Shown: piece by piece, positions 39,954 through 48,696 of the stretch
How the letters are laid out: the number at the start of each line of letters is the position of its first letter
How positions within the stretch are numbered: position 1 is the first letter of the stretch
Assembly: GCF_900143005.1 (NCBI RefSeq)
Contig: NZ_FRCS01000004.1
Location: 434,001 to 498,000 of the forward strand
Direction: 5' to 3'
DNA: 64,000 nucleotides
Source of the DNA: Cryptosporangium aurantiacum
Lineage (GTDB): Bacteria > Actinomycetota > Actinomycetes > Mycobacteriales > Cryptosporangiaceae
Translations under genes and position numbers: made by a program
Notes under the pieces: generated by a model
What the model was told of the DNA's origin: nothing
What the model saw: only the letters and a program-made list of their open reading frames with translations
The model's database searches: none

Positions 39954-40620
39954 CGGCACGGTGCGCCTGGTGATCGTCGACGACCAGGCGATGGTGCGGC
40001 AGGGGTTCAGCGCGCTGCTCGACGCGCAGTCCGACCTGTCGGTGGTCGGTCAGGCCGCGAACGGTGCCGAGGCGGTGGCGCTGGCCCGCCGCGTCCGGCC
40101 GGACGTCGTCCTGATGGATGTACGAATGCCGGTGATGGACGGGCTGGAGGCCACGCGCCGGATCCTCGACGGACCGGCGGCGCAGCCGCCTCGGGTCCTC
40201 ATGCTGACGACGTTCGATCTGGACGACTACGTCTACGCGGCGCTGCGGGCCGGCGCCAGCGGTTTCCTGCTCAAGGACGCCCCGGTGGACGACCTGGTGC
40301 AGGCCGTCCGGGTGGTCGCCGCCGGTGACGCGTTGCTGGCGCCCTCGGTGACCCGGCGGCTGATCGCCGACTTCGCCCGCCGTCCGGCCACTCACCGCGC
40401 GCGTCCGGAGCGGCTCCGGGTCCTGACGCCACGGGAGACCGAGGTGCTGACGCTGATCGCCCGCGGGCTCTCGAACGGCGAGATCGCGGCCGGGCTGGTG
40501 GTGTCCGAGCAGACCGTCAAGACGCACGTCGGCCGCATCCTGGCCAAGCTCGACCTGCGCGACCGGGCCCAGGCCGTCGTGCTCGCCTACGAGACCGCCC
40601 TGGTCGAGCCGGGCGGCTAG
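39946..40620 (+). CDS. NarL/FixJ-family response regulator
   Basis: 224 residues from a GTG at 39946 with GGAGGT five bases upstream. The receiver has the acidic pair in V-I-V-D-D-Q, the phosphorylation site D-V-V-L-M-D-V-R-M-P and the lysine in L-L-K-D-A-P. The C-terminal LuxR-type helix-turn-helix runs L-T-P-R-E-T-E-V-L-T-L-I-A-R-G to V-K-T-H-V-G-R-I-L. It is the partner of the overlapping kinase. Targets are unknown. Its stop shares CTAG with the convergent DM13 gene. Confidence 0.95.
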   Translation: MADGTVRLVIVDDQAMVRQGFSALLDAQSDLSVVGQAANGAEAVALARRVRPDVVLMDVRMPVMDGLEATRRILDGPAAQPPRVLMLTTFDLDDYVYAALRAGASGFLLKDAPVDDLVQAVRVVAAGDALLAPSVTRRLIADFARRPATHRARPERLRVLTPRETEVLTLIARGLSNGEIAAGLVVSEQTVKTHVGRILAKLDLRDRAQAVVLAYETALVEPGG

Positions 40621-41129
40621 ACCGCGGTCAGTTGGGCGGCGCCGAACGAGACGTGGAACCGCGCGCACCAAATCGAGACGCTGGTCAGCGTCTTCAGGTC
40701 GGCGTCGGCGGGCACCTCGTAGTTCTGGCTGCCGAGGTTGCCCTTCAGATCGCCGAGATCAACGTGCTTGCCGTCGTCGAACACCCGCCAACCGGCAGTC
40801 CCCTCGATGACGGGCGCGTTGGTCAGCCAGATCTTGACGTCCGGACCGTCGGAGGTCTTGAGGTTCTCGATCCGGAGGATCCGGCTGCCGTCCGGCTGCT
40901 GGAACAGGATGACCGTGCCGCTGGTGTCGTGCTCGTGGCTGATCAGCGTGCCGCGGGCGAGGACGGTGGTTTCCCTCGCGCTCTCGGCCGAGCCCGTGGT
41001 GCCGACGCTCGGCGCGGCCTCTTCGACCGTGGTGTTCGTGAACGCGCGCCAGGGCTCGAACAGCGCCAGCCCGGCGCCGAGCCCCAATCCGATCATCGCA
41101 ACGAGGGTATAGAGCAGCGGGCGACGCAC
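40617..41129 (-). CDS. membrane-anchored DM13 domain protein
   Basis: 170 residues. One N-terminal membrane helix (about 5-25) is followed by an extracytoplasmic DM13 domain from about 55: A-R-G-T-L-I-S-H-E-H-D-T-S-G, L-R-I-E-N-L-K-T-S-D-G-P-D-V-K-I-W-L and the conserved cysteine in V-S-I-W-C-A-R-F-H-V-S-F-G. DM13 domains have been proposed to take part in redox or hydroxylation chemistry through that cysteine. The function is unproven. It is convergent with the two-component regulator. Confidence 0.85.
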   Translation of the reverse strand: MRRPLLYTLVAMIGLGLGAGLALFEPWRAFTNTTVEEAAPSVGTTGSAESARETTVLARGTLISHEHDTSGTVILFQQPDGSRILRIENLKTSDGPDVKIWLTNAPVIEGTAGWRVFDDGKHVDLGDLKGNLGSQNYEVPADADLKTLTSVSIWCARFHVSFGAAQLTAV

Positions 41130-41237
41130 CGGTTCTCCTAGGCGGACGGACGGCGCGTCGAGGGGGCCGCGCCGAGGTGGCCCTGACCGTAGCGTCGAGC
41201 TGGGTGAACGCCGGTCAGCTAGCCGACTCTCCAGCTG

Positions 41238-41948
41238 TCACCGCGACGACGCTTCGGCGAGCACCGGGCCGGCGTCCAGTTCGGTGACGGCCGGCGTCGG
41301 GGTGTCCAGCACGGCCAGGCAGGCTCGGTAGCCGGCGCCCGGGTCGAGCGTCCGGAGCACGGTCCGGCCCGGGAGGTCGTCGCGGTGTGCCCGGACGAGC
41401 GCCGGAGCGGCGTCCGCCGGGCTGACCACGACCTGCTTGAGACCGACGCGGAGCCCCTCGCCGGTCGCCTTGAGCACGGCTTCCTTGCGCACCCAATAGG
41501 TGATCAGCTCGTCCGGGGCTGCTGATTCCTCCGGTGAGAGCACCATCTCGCGCACGTCGACGTCGGCGCGTCGCACCTGCGCCTCGACGTCGACGCCGAG
41601 CGCGCCGGTGCGGCCGATCGCCACCGCTACCCGGTCACCGGAGTGGGACACCGAGCACTCCCAGCCCGCCGCAGGCAACGCGGGTCGCCCGTGCGGCCGG
41701 TCGCAGTCCGGGCACGACCGGGTGACCGTGAGACGCTCCGGAGCGACGCCCAGGTGCGCGCCGCCCAGCAGCCGCAACAGCGCCGCGGCCACCGTGAAGC
41801 GTGCGCGGTCCTCGTCCCGCCGGAACGTCGCGCGGCGGCTGCGTTCGACGTCGTCGAGCAGGCCGGCCAGCGCGTCGGGACTGGCGTCGGTCAGCGGGCG
41901 CGCCCACCAGACCTGGCACTCCCCCGGCGCCAGCGGCCGAATCAGCAC
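41238..41948 (-). CDS. Sfp-type 4'-phosphopantetheinyl transferase
   Basis: 236 residues from a GTG at 41948 that overlaps the end of the expansin gene by seven bases. The hallmark motifs are G-A-L-G-V-D-V-E near 140 and W-V-R-K-E-A-V-L-K-A-T-G near 180, which bind magnesium and CoA. It transfers the phosphopantetheine arm of CoA to carrier proteins of polyketide, peptide or fatty-acid synthases. No carrier protein or synthase is next to it. The ketoacyl synthase at the left edge is 40 kb away, so a link is speculative. Confidence 0.9.
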   Translation of the reverse strand: MLIRPLAPGECQVWWARPLTDASPDALAGLLDDVERSRRATFRRDEDRARFTVAAALLRLLGGAHLGVAPERLTVTRSCPDCDRPHGRPALPAAGWECSVSHSGDRVAVAIGRTGALGVDVEAQVRRADVDVREMVLSPEESAAPDELITYWVRKEAVLKATGEGLRVGLKQVVVSPADAAPALVRAHRDDLPGRTVLRTLDPGAGYRACLAVLDTPTPAVTELDAGPVLAEASSR

Positions 41949-42967
41949 TGCTGGGGTTCGGCGACCACGCTCGAGGTGGCGTCGGGACGTCCGGCTGCGG
42001 GCTGGTTCGGCGCATCGGTGGCGGCGATGGCCGGGGGCAGCGTGAGCGTCCGCTTCGGCGTTGGCGTCACCGAGGGTGACGGGGACTTCGACTTCTTGGT
42101 GGTCGGCGTGCCGCCGCCGGAGCCGGAGTACATGTAGACGCCGGTGCTGGCCGTCGAGCCGCTGGAGAGGTTGACGCCGCTGACCGTCGTCACGTGGCCC
42201 TGGAGGTCGGTGACGCGGATCCGGAACGGGCCACCGCCGGCGGCATCGGCCGTGAAGTACCCGTCGCCGCGGCGGGACGTGGTCTGCCAGCCGTTGCCGC
42301 CGTCGACCTCGACCTTCGTCAGCTGGTTGCCGTGGTTGATCGGCAGCAGCGCCAGGTAGTACGGGGTGGCTTCTTCCACCTTGAACTTCAGCGGGCCGGG
42401 CACCGCCGGGTTCGCGACCGCGCGGTAGGTGACCGGGATGATGCCGGCGTCGGGGTCGGCGAGCTGCGAGAACGCCTTCTCGCTCAGGTCGATCTGGCCG
42501 GGCGCGCACGGCGCACAGGCGTCGATGACCTGGACGCGCACCGTGTTGCCGTTCGGGCCGGTGATGTTGAAGTACGTGCCGCAGGCCGCCCCGCCGGAGA
42601 ACTCGTCGAAGCCGAGCGCGAGGTACATGCCGTCGGCGGGCGGGCCGTCGTACGAGCAGCCGGATCCGCCGGACGCGGCGAGGTCGAAGAACGTGGAGGT
42701 GCCGGAGCGGGAGTCGCCGGGCTGGGGCACCGCGGCCGGTAACGCGGCCCGTAACGCGCGGGGCTCCATCGCACAGGCGGCCTCTGACAAGCCCTTGAAG
42801 GCGCCGACCAGCAGGATCACCGAAGCGAGCACCGCCACGCCGATGAGCGCGGGGGCGCCCCAGCGCAGCCAGCCCTGCGGCCTGCGCCGCCGTCCCTTGT
42901 GCTGTTGTTGCTGTGCATTCGGATCCAACGCAGTCACTTCCAGCGCCTCTTCTCCCCCGCCGGACAT
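41942..42967 (-). CDS. membrane-anchored bacterial expansin
   Basis: 341 residues from the ATG at 42967 (GGGGCAGG upstream); GTG and TTG starts lie just before it. A membrane helix at about 42-60 anchors the protein outside. Domain 1, a six-stranded double-psi barrel, has G-T-S-T-F-F-D, G-G-A-A-C-G-T-Y-F and V-I-D-A-C-A-P-C-A-P-G-Q-I-D-L-S, with Asp in the last motif as the expected key residue. Domain 2 (CBM63-like) has Y-L-A-L-L-P-I-N-H-G-N-Q and G-N-G-W-Q-T-T-S-R-R. Expansins loosen cellulose or cell wall without hydrolysis. A Ser/Pro/Thr-rich tail follows. Confidence 0.86.
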   Translation of the reverse strand: MSGGGEEALEVTALDPNAQQQQHKGRRRRPQGWLRWGAPALIGVAVLASVILLVGAFKGLSEAACAMEPRALRAALPAAVPQPGDSRSGTSTFFDLAASGGSGCSYDGPPADGMYLALGFDEFSGGAACGTYFNITGPNGNTVRVQVIDACAPCAPGQIDLSEKAFSQLADPDAGIIPVTYRAVANPAVPGPLKFKVEEATPYYLALLPINHGNQLTKVEVDGGNGWQTTSRRGDGYFTADAAGGGPFRIRVTDLQGHVTTVSGVNLSSGSTASTGVYMYSGSGGGTPTTKKSKSPSPSVTPTPKRTLTLPPAIAATDAPNQPAAGRPDATSSVVAEPQQC

Positions 42968-43158
42968 CCTGCCCCACACGGTCAACGGTGGCCACTATCG
43001 GAGGTCGAGCAGCACACAGCAAACCTCAAGCTTCCCCGGGCCCACTGGTTGCCTCCTGCAACTCAGGCGACCGGATACCACCCCGACGGGATGACGCCGA
43101 CCGCGGCCGGCGGGGCGCATTCTCGCGGGAACAACCGGACCAGCGAGGGGACCGAACC

Positions 43159-45039
43159 GTGTCCGACTACCCGCTCATCGCCGAGCACGGCCTGATCGGC
43201 GACCTGCAGACCGCCGCGCTGGTGGCTACCGACGGGACGATCGACTGGTTCTGCGCGCCACGCTTCGACGCTCCGAGCGTCTTCGGGGCGCTCCTCGACC
43301 ATCAGCGCGGCGGATACTGCCGCATCCGGCCCGCCGCCGACGCGTTCACGACCAGGCAGCTGTACTTCCCCGACACCGCGGTGCTGGTCACCCGCTTCCT
43401 GACCGAGGCAGGCGTCGGCGAGGTCATCGACTTCATGCCGATCTGTCCCGGTCGTACCCCGGCCGACCAGCACCGCATCGTGCGCCTGGTGCGATGCGTC
43501 CGCGGCCGGCTCGACTTCGTCTTCGACATCGCACCGCGGTTCGACTACGGGCGCGAGCCGCACGAGACGCACCTCGCCGACCATGGCGTCGTGTTCCACG
43601 GCAAGCAGACCGCGATGACCGTGCACCTGGTCCACCACGGCGACGAGACCGGACCGGCCTCCGCCCGGATCGACGCGGACGGCGACGTCCACGGCGACGT
43701 GCTCCTCACCGCGGGTGAGGTACGCGGACTGGTGCTGGAGACGGGTGTCGCCGGCCCGCCGCGCCGGTACGACGTCGCGGAAGCACTGCGCCTGTTCGAC
43801 GAGACCGTGGACTTCTGGGAGTCCTGGCTCGCCGGCTCGACGTACACCGGGCGGTGGCGCGAGGCGGTCGACCGGTCCGCGATCACGCTGAAGCTGATGA
43901 CGTACGCGCCCACCGGAGGCCTGGTCGCGGCACCCACCGCGGGCCTACCCGAGCAGATCGGCGGCGAGCGCAACTGGGACTACCGGTACACCTGGGTCCG
44001 GGACGCCTCGTTCTCGGTGTACTCACTGCTCGGGCTGGGCTTCACCGAGGAGGCGGCGGACCTCGGGCGGTGGCTGCGGGATCGCGTCGAGGAGCGGACC
44101 GAATCGAACGGCAGCGGACCGCTGAACATCATGTACCGGGTCGACGGGTCGAGCGACCTGTCCGAGGAGGTCCTCGACCACTGGGAGGGGTACCGCGGCT
44201 CGGCGCCGGTCCGGATCGGCAATGGCGCGTCCGGCCAGTTGCAGCTGGACATCTTCGGCGAGGCCCTGGACAGCATCTACTTCGCCGACCAGCGGGGCGT
44301 GGGGATCGGCCACCGCGGCTGGCTCGGGGTACGGGCGGTCCTCGACTGGGTGGCGGACAACTGGGACCAACCGGAGGAAGGCATCTGGGAGACCCGCGGC
44401 GGACGGCAGGACTTCACGTACGGCCGCCTGATGTGTTGGGTCGCGCTGGACCGGGGTATTCGCCTGGCCACCGCACACGGGCGCCCGGCACCGCTCGACC
44501 GCTGGCACCGCGAGCGGGACGCGATCTACGAGCAGATCATGGACCGCGGCTGGAGTCCGAAGCGCCAGGCGTTCCGTCAGCACTACGACACCGACGTCCT
44601 GGACTCCTCGCTGCTGCGGATGCCGACCGTCGGCTTCATCTCCCCGTCCGACCCGATGTGGGCGTCGACGATCCGGGCCATGGACGCGGAGCTGGTCACC
44701 GACAGCCTCGTCTACCGCTACGACCCGGCGGCCTCGCCCGACGGCCTCCGCGGCTCCGAGGGGACGTTCTCGCTGTGCACGTTCGCCTACGTCACCGCGC
44801 TGGCACGGGGCGGCGAGCTCGACAAGGCGCGGGTGACGTTCGAGAAGATGCTCACGTACGCGAACCACCTCGGCCTGTTCGCCGAGGAGGTGGGGCTGAC
44901 CGGTGAGCAGCTCGGCAACTTCCCGCAGGCGTTCACCCACCTCGCGCTGATCGACGCCGCGCTCGCGCTGGACGAGCAGCTGGCCCTGCATCCCACGGCC
45001 GCCGCGACCCGCCACACCCTACTCACCCCCCGCGGGTGA
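43159..45039 (+). CDS. GH15 family glucoamylase/trehalase
   Basis: 626 residues from a GTG at 43159. The N-terminal beta-sandwich starts Y-P-L-I-A-E-H-G-L-I-G-D-L-Q-T-A-A-L-V, as in GH15 enzymes. The (alpha/alpha)6 barrel has G-E-R-N-W-D-Y-R-Y-T-W-V-R-D-A near 275 and the C-terminal G-L-F-A-E-E-V-G with the catalytic base. No signal peptide is present, so it is cytosolic. GH15 proteins of this type in mycobacteria hydrolyse trehalose; alpha-glucan hydrolysis is the alternative. A GH13 trehalose-synthase-like gene lies at 62 kb. Confidence 0.92.
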   Translation: MSDYPLIAEHGLIGDLQTAALVATDGTIDWFCAPRFDAPSVFGALLDHQRGGYCRIRPAADAFTTRQLYFPDTAVLVTRFLTEAGVGEVIDFMPICPGRTPADQHRIVRLVRCVRGRLDFVFDIAPRFDYGREPHETHLADHGVVFHGKQTAMTVHLVHHGDETGPASARIDADGDVHGDVLLTAGEVRGLVLETGVAGPPRRYDVAEALRLFDETVDFWESWLAGSTYTGRWREAVDRSAITLKLMTYAPTGGLVAAPTAGLPEQIGGERNWDYRYTWVRDASFSVYSLLGLGFTEEAADLGRWLRDRVEERTESNGSGPLNIMYRVDGSSDLSEEVLDHWEGYRGSAPVRIGNGASGQLQLDIFGEALDSIYFADQRGVGIGHRGWLGVRAVLDWVADNWDQPEEGIWETRGGRQDFTYGRLMCWVALDRGIRLATAHGRPAPLDRWHRERDAIYEQIMDRGWSPKRQAFRQHYDTDVLDSSLLRMPTVGFISPSDPMWASTIRAMDAELVTDSLVYRYDPAASPDGLRGSEGTFSLCTFAYVTALARGGELDKARVTFEKMLTYANHLGLFAEEVGLTGEQLGNFPQAFTHLALIDAALALDEQLALHPTAAATRHTLLTPRG

Positions 45040-45043
45040 GGCG

Positions 45044-45691
45044 CTACCGATACGTGACCTGGGCCGCGGGCAGGTGCGCGTGGTCGTTGAACGAGATCAG
45101 CGCGATACCGCCACGCCCGGAGACGACCTTCGTGATGCCCCCGTTGATGACGACGCGGTGCAGCGCCACGCACCCCGCGGGCGCCAGCCCGAGCAGCCGG
45201 GCACAGATCGCGGTGATCACACCCCCGGACGTGAACACCGCACCGGAGCCGCCCTTGCCCAGCCCGGCCAGCACATCTTCCAGCCCCGCCCACACCCGCG
45301 CGCCGAACTCCTCCCACGGCGGCGTCCCCGGCGGCGCCAACGCCCCGGAGATCCACTGCTCCAGAGCGGCGTCCAGAACCGTCTGGAACTCGCGCGAGGA
45401 GGTCGGGACCGGGCCCGCCTGAACCTGCTGCGCCAGCCCGAGGTGGTCGTACTCGTCGAACCGGTCGTCGATCGTGAAGTCACCGGGTAGCCCGGCGGCC
45501 TTCAGGCAGAGCTCCGCCGTGTCGCGCTGGCGGCGGAGCGCGCCGGACACCGCCCGGTCGATCCGGATCTGATTCTCGGCGAGCGCGAGCCCCACGGTCC
45601 GGGACTGCTCCCGTCCGAGGTCGGACAGCTCGTCGTACTCCGCGGCACCGAACGACGCCTGCCCGTGCCGGATCAGGTGGACGACGGCCAT
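45044..45691 (-). CDS. histidine phosphatase family protein
   Basis: 215 residues. The catalytic R-H-G motif is in H-L-I-R-H-G-Q-A-S (residues 5-13), with a second arginine and histidine later (A-V-F-T-S-G-G-V-I replaces the usual S-H-G-x-x-I). The expected second histidine is therefore missing at that site, though other members tolerate variation. It probably dephosphorylates a small molecule. It lies 13 bp downstream of the phosphotransferase gene and is likely co-transcribed with it. Confidence 0.88.
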   Translation of the reverse strand: MAVVHLIRHGQASFGAAEYDELSDLGREQSRTVGLALAENQIRIDRAVSGALRRQRDTAELCLKAAGLPGDFTIDDRFDEYDHLGLAQQVQAGPVPTSSREFQTVLDAALEQWISGALAPPGTPPWEEFGARVWAGLEDVLAGLGKGGSGAVFTSGGVITAICARLLGLAPAGCVALHRVVINGGITKVVSGRGGIALISFNDHAHLPAAQVTYR

Positions 45692-45704
45692 CAGCGTGGC
45701 CCCC

Positions 45705-46760
45705 TCACCGGTGAGACTGTCGGATGACCTTGCGCGCGCGCCAGATCAGGTAGTTGACGTTGATCCAGAACTGCCGGAACGCCGGGTTCCTGGTCTGCTT
45801 GTGGTGATAACGGTAGTAGATCTGCTGGGCGATCGCCGCCAGCCGGAACAGCCCGAACACCTCGTAGAACGCCCAGTTCTCCGGCTTCAGCCCGGCCCGG
45901 TCGCAGTAGTACTCGACGACTTCCTGCCGGGTCGGCATCCCGGGCAGGTGGGTGGGCTGGCGCCGCCCGCGCTGCGAGAGGTACGGGTCGTCGTGCTGGA
46001 TCCAGTACGCCAGCGCCCCACCGAGGTCCATCAGCGGGTCACCGATCGTCGCCATCTCCCAGTCCAGGACGCCGACCACCCGCATTGGGTCGTCCGGCGC
46101 CAGGACCACGTTGTCCAGCCGGTAGTCGTTGTGGATGATGCAGGACCGGACGTCGTCCGGCTGGTTGTCGGCGAGCCAGGACATCACACCCTCGGCCTTC
46201 GGGGCATTCCAGGTGCGCGCCTTGCGGTACCGGTCCGACCAGCCCTTCACCTGACGGCCGACGTAGCCGGCGCCCCGCCCCAGGTCGGCCAGCCCCGCCG
46301 CCTCCGGGTCGACGTCGTGCAGCTCGACCAGCGTGTCGATCACCGTGAACGCGAGCGTCCGGGCCTCGAGCGGGTTGAGCGTGACCTCCGGCGGAAAGTC
46401 CTTGCGCGGGATCGTGCCGTCGATGCGGTCCATGACGTAGAAGTCGGCGCCGACGACGTCCTGGTCGTCGCAGAACGCCACCATGTCCGGCACGTACCGG
46501 AACACCGGCTTCAGGTGTTTCTGGACCCGGTATTCGCGCTTCATGTCGTGCGCCGACGACGCTTTCCGGCCGGCCGGCGGGCGGCGGAGGATCAGCTCGC
46601 GGTCCGGGTAGCGCAGCAGGTACGTGAGGTTGGAGGCGCCTCCGGAGAACTGCCTGACCTCCGGAGGCTCGCCCAGCCCGTCGACCCGCTCGGACAGCCA
46701 CCCGTGGACCTTGGCGACGTCGAACGCGTCTTCGCTGCGTACTGCTCGGGTTCCATCCAC
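45705..46760 (-). CDS. phosphotransferase family protein (APH/ACAD10-like)
   Basis: 351 residues from a GTG at 46760. The kinase-like fold shows F-S-G-G-A-S-N-L-T-Y-L (nucleotide loop), the lysine-equivalent in L-R-R-P-P, the catalytic loop I-I-H-N-D-Y-R-L-D-N and the metal-binding V-L-D-W-E-M-A-T-I-G-D-P-L. It resembles bacterial relatives of ACAD10/11 kinases, which phosphorylate hydroxyacyl-CoAs, more than aminoglycoside kinases. The acyl-CoA genes in the window fit this, but the substrate is unknown. The start lacks a ribosome-binding site; TACCGT lies eight bases upstream, so the message may be leaderless. Confidence 0.87.
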   Translation of the reverse strand: MDGTRAVRSEDAFDVAKVHGWLSERVDGLGEPPEVRQFSGGASNLTYLLRYPDRELILRRPPAGRKASSAHDMKREYRVQKHLKPVFRYVPDMVAFCDDQDVVGADFYVMDRIDGTIPRKDFPPEVTLNPLEARTLAFTVIDTLVELHDVDPEAAGLADLGRGAGYVGRQVKGWSDRYRKARTWNAPKAEGVMSWLADNQPDDVRSCIIHNDYRLDNVVLAPDDPMRVVGVLDWEMATIGDPLMDLGGALAYWIQHDDPYLSQRGRRQPTHLPGMPTRQEVVEYYCDRAGLKPENWAFYEVFGLFRLAAIAQQIYYRYHHKQTRNPAFRQFWINVNYLIWRARKVIRQSHR

Positions 46761-46800
46761 GGTACGGCACGGTACCGGCCCGGCCGCTTACCGAACCGTT

Positions 46801-46820
46801 TCAGTGCCCTAAGACACTGA
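46801..46820. promoter_or_regulatory. dyad between the sugar ABC operon and the phosphotransferase gene
   Basis: TCAGTG-N8-CACTGA sits 12 bp after the end of the permease gene and about 40 bp upstream of the phosphotransferase start, both on the minus strand. It could be a weak terminator for the ABC operon or an operator for the phosphotransferase. No T-run follows. Confidence 0.35.
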
Positions 46821-46831
46821 GAATGTTTGTC

Positions 46832-47722
46832 TCACCCCTTCTCGGCGCCCCCCGTGAGGCCCTCCACCAGCAGCCGCTCCCCGGCGAAGAACAGCGCGAC
46901 GATCGGCGCGGTCAGCAGCACCGAACCCGCCATCAGCACGGTGGTCGGGATCTCGATCGTTCCGGCCAGCTGGGACAGTCCCAGCGACACCGTCCAGCGA
47001 TCGCGCCGCTCGACCAGGAACAGCAACGCGAACAGGTACTCGTTCCACGCGATCATGAAGACGTAGAGCGCGGTCGCCGCCAGCGCCGGCCGGGAGAGCG
47101 GCAGACTCACCCGCCAGATGACTCCGAGCCGCCCGTTGCCGTCGATCTGGGCGGCCTCCTCCAGGCTCACCGGGATCGTGTCGAAGTAGTTGCGCAGCAT
47201 GTACAGCGTCACCGGGACGGTCTGGGCGACGTACACGAACACCAGCGCGAACAGCGAACCTCGCAGCTCGAGCCGGCTAAGGACGACGAACAGCGGAATC
47301 GCCAGCACGATCGCCGGGAACAGGTAGACGGCCAAGAACAGCGCGTCGACCTGTCGCCGGCCGAAGAACCGCAGGCGGGTCACCGCGTAGGCGCCCGGGA
47401 TCGACACGGCCAGCGTGACGATGACGGTCGCGACCGCAACCGCGGAGCTCACCAGAATCAGGCGGACGAACCCCTGGCCGCCGTCGTCGACCGACTTCAG
47501 CACCTCGGTGTACGCACCGACCGCGATCTCACCGGGGCCGACGACGATCGATCCGGGCGAGAGCTGGACGTCCTGGATCAACCGGATGGAGAGCAGCACC
47601 ATGTAGTAGAACGGGAAAGCGCTCACGAGCGTCAGCACGACGATCGTCACCCAGCGCAAGACGCCGAACACGACGTTCTCGACCCGGTCGCGGTCCCAGG
47701 TGGTTTGCCCCGCGGTGCTCAC
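46832..47722 (-). CDS. carbohydrate ABC transporter permease, MalG type
   Basis: 296 residues with six membrane helices. The coupling loop E-E-A-A-Q-I-D-G-N-G-R-L-G-V-I-W-R-V-S-L-P-L near 190 is the EAA motif of CUT1 permeases. The GTG at 47722 overlaps the upstream permease stop. With the MalF-type partner it forms the channel. No ATPase gene is in the operon, so a shared MsiK-type ATPase encoded elsewhere is likely, as is common in actinomycetes. Confidence 0.93.
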   Translation of the reverse strand: MSTAGQTTWDRDRVENVVFGVLRWVTIVVLTLVSAFPFYYMVLLSIRLIQDVQLSPGSIVVGPGEIAVGAYTEVLKSVDDGGQGFVRLILVSSAVAVATVIVTLAVSIPGAYAVTRLRFFGRRQVDALFLAVYLFPAIVLAIPLFVVLSRLELRGSLFALVFVYVAQTVPVTLYMLRNYFDTIPVSLEEAAQIDGNGRLGVIWRVSLPLSRPALAATALYVFMIAWNEYLFALLFLVERRDRWTVSLGLSQLAGTIEIPTTVLMAGSVLLTAPIVALFFAGERLLVEGLTGGAEKG

Positions 47723-48696
47723 GACTGCCTCCCCGGACCGGCGATCCGCAGGTAGATCAGGACGAAGACAGCCAGCGCCGCCGCGAGCACCAGCGCCTCC
47801 GCAGACGCAGCCCCGATGTCACCGCGGCTGGTCAGGAAGTCGTACACGCGCACGCTCACGACCTCGGTGCCGGACCCGCCGCCGGTGAGCAGGTAGACGT
47901 CGTCGAACTTCGTGAACGTGAGGACGAAGCGCAGCACGGTGAGCACCGCGATCGTCGGCAGCAGCTGCGGCAGGATCACATGGCGGAACCGCTGCGTCGG
48001 GGTGGCGCCGTCGACCAGCGACGCCTCCTCCAGCTCAGCGGGGAGCGCCTGCATCCGGGCCAGCAGGAACAGGAACGCGAACGGGAAGTACCGCCAACCC
48101 TCGAACACGATGACCGTGAGCAGCGCGGTCGGTACGTCCAGGCCCCACAGGCTCCCGGAGATCTCGTTGAGGAAGTCGACCGGGCGGTCCCACCCCAGGA
48201 ACCGAGTGCCCCAGGCGTTCAAGACGCCGTACTCCGGGTTGAGCATCGTCTGCCAGACGAACGTCGCCCCCACCACCGGCGCGATGTACGGCAGCAGGAA
48301 CGACGCGCGGACGAACGTCCGGCCGCGGAACGGACGGCGGACCGCCAGCGCGGCGACCAGCCCGACGCCGATCGACAGCGCGACGCCGCCGACCGTGTAG
48401 ATGATCGTCGTCCAGAGCGTGTCCCAGAACCCGGGGCTGCCGAAGACCCGCTCCAGGTTCCGCAGCGTGAACGGCCCGGTCATGCCGCGACGCTGCAGGT
48501 CGATCACCCGGACGCGCTGGAACGCCAGGACGATCGTCCACAGGATCGGCGCGACGACCACGACCAGCACGATCACGAGCGTGGGCGTGAGCAGCCCCCA
48601 CCCGGCTCGTGCCTCGGTGCGCTGCAGCGGCGTACGCCGACGTGGTGGTTTCGGTGTCTCCTCGGATTCCGGGGCGTCCAGGGTCGCCCGGCTCAC
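47719..48696 (-). CDS. carbohydrate ABC transporter permease, MalF type
   Basis: 325 residues from a GTG at 48696 that overlaps the binding-protein stop. A basic cytoplasmic N-terminus of about 40 residues precedes six helices. The EAA loop is E-E-A-S-L-V-D-G-A-T-P-T-Q-R-F-R-H-V-I-L-P near 225. It pairs with the MalG-type permease to carry a sugar or oligosaccharide across the membrane. Confidence 0.93.
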   Translation of the reverse strand: MSRATLDAPESEETPKPPRRRTPLQRTEARAGWGLLTPTLVIVLVVVVAPILWTIVLAFQRVRVIDLQRRGMTGPFTLRNLERVFGSPGFWDTLWTTIIYTVGGVALSIGVGLVAALAVRRPFRGRTFVRASFLLPYIAPVVGATFVWQTMLNPEYGVLNAWGTRFLGWDRPVDFLNEISGSLWGLDVPTALLTVIVFEGWRYFPFAFLFLLARMQALPAELEEASLVDGATPTQRFRHVILPQLLPTIAVLTVLRFVLTFTKFDDVYLLTGGGSGTEVVSVRVYDFLTSRGDIGAASAEALVLAAALAVFVLIYLRIAGPGRQS

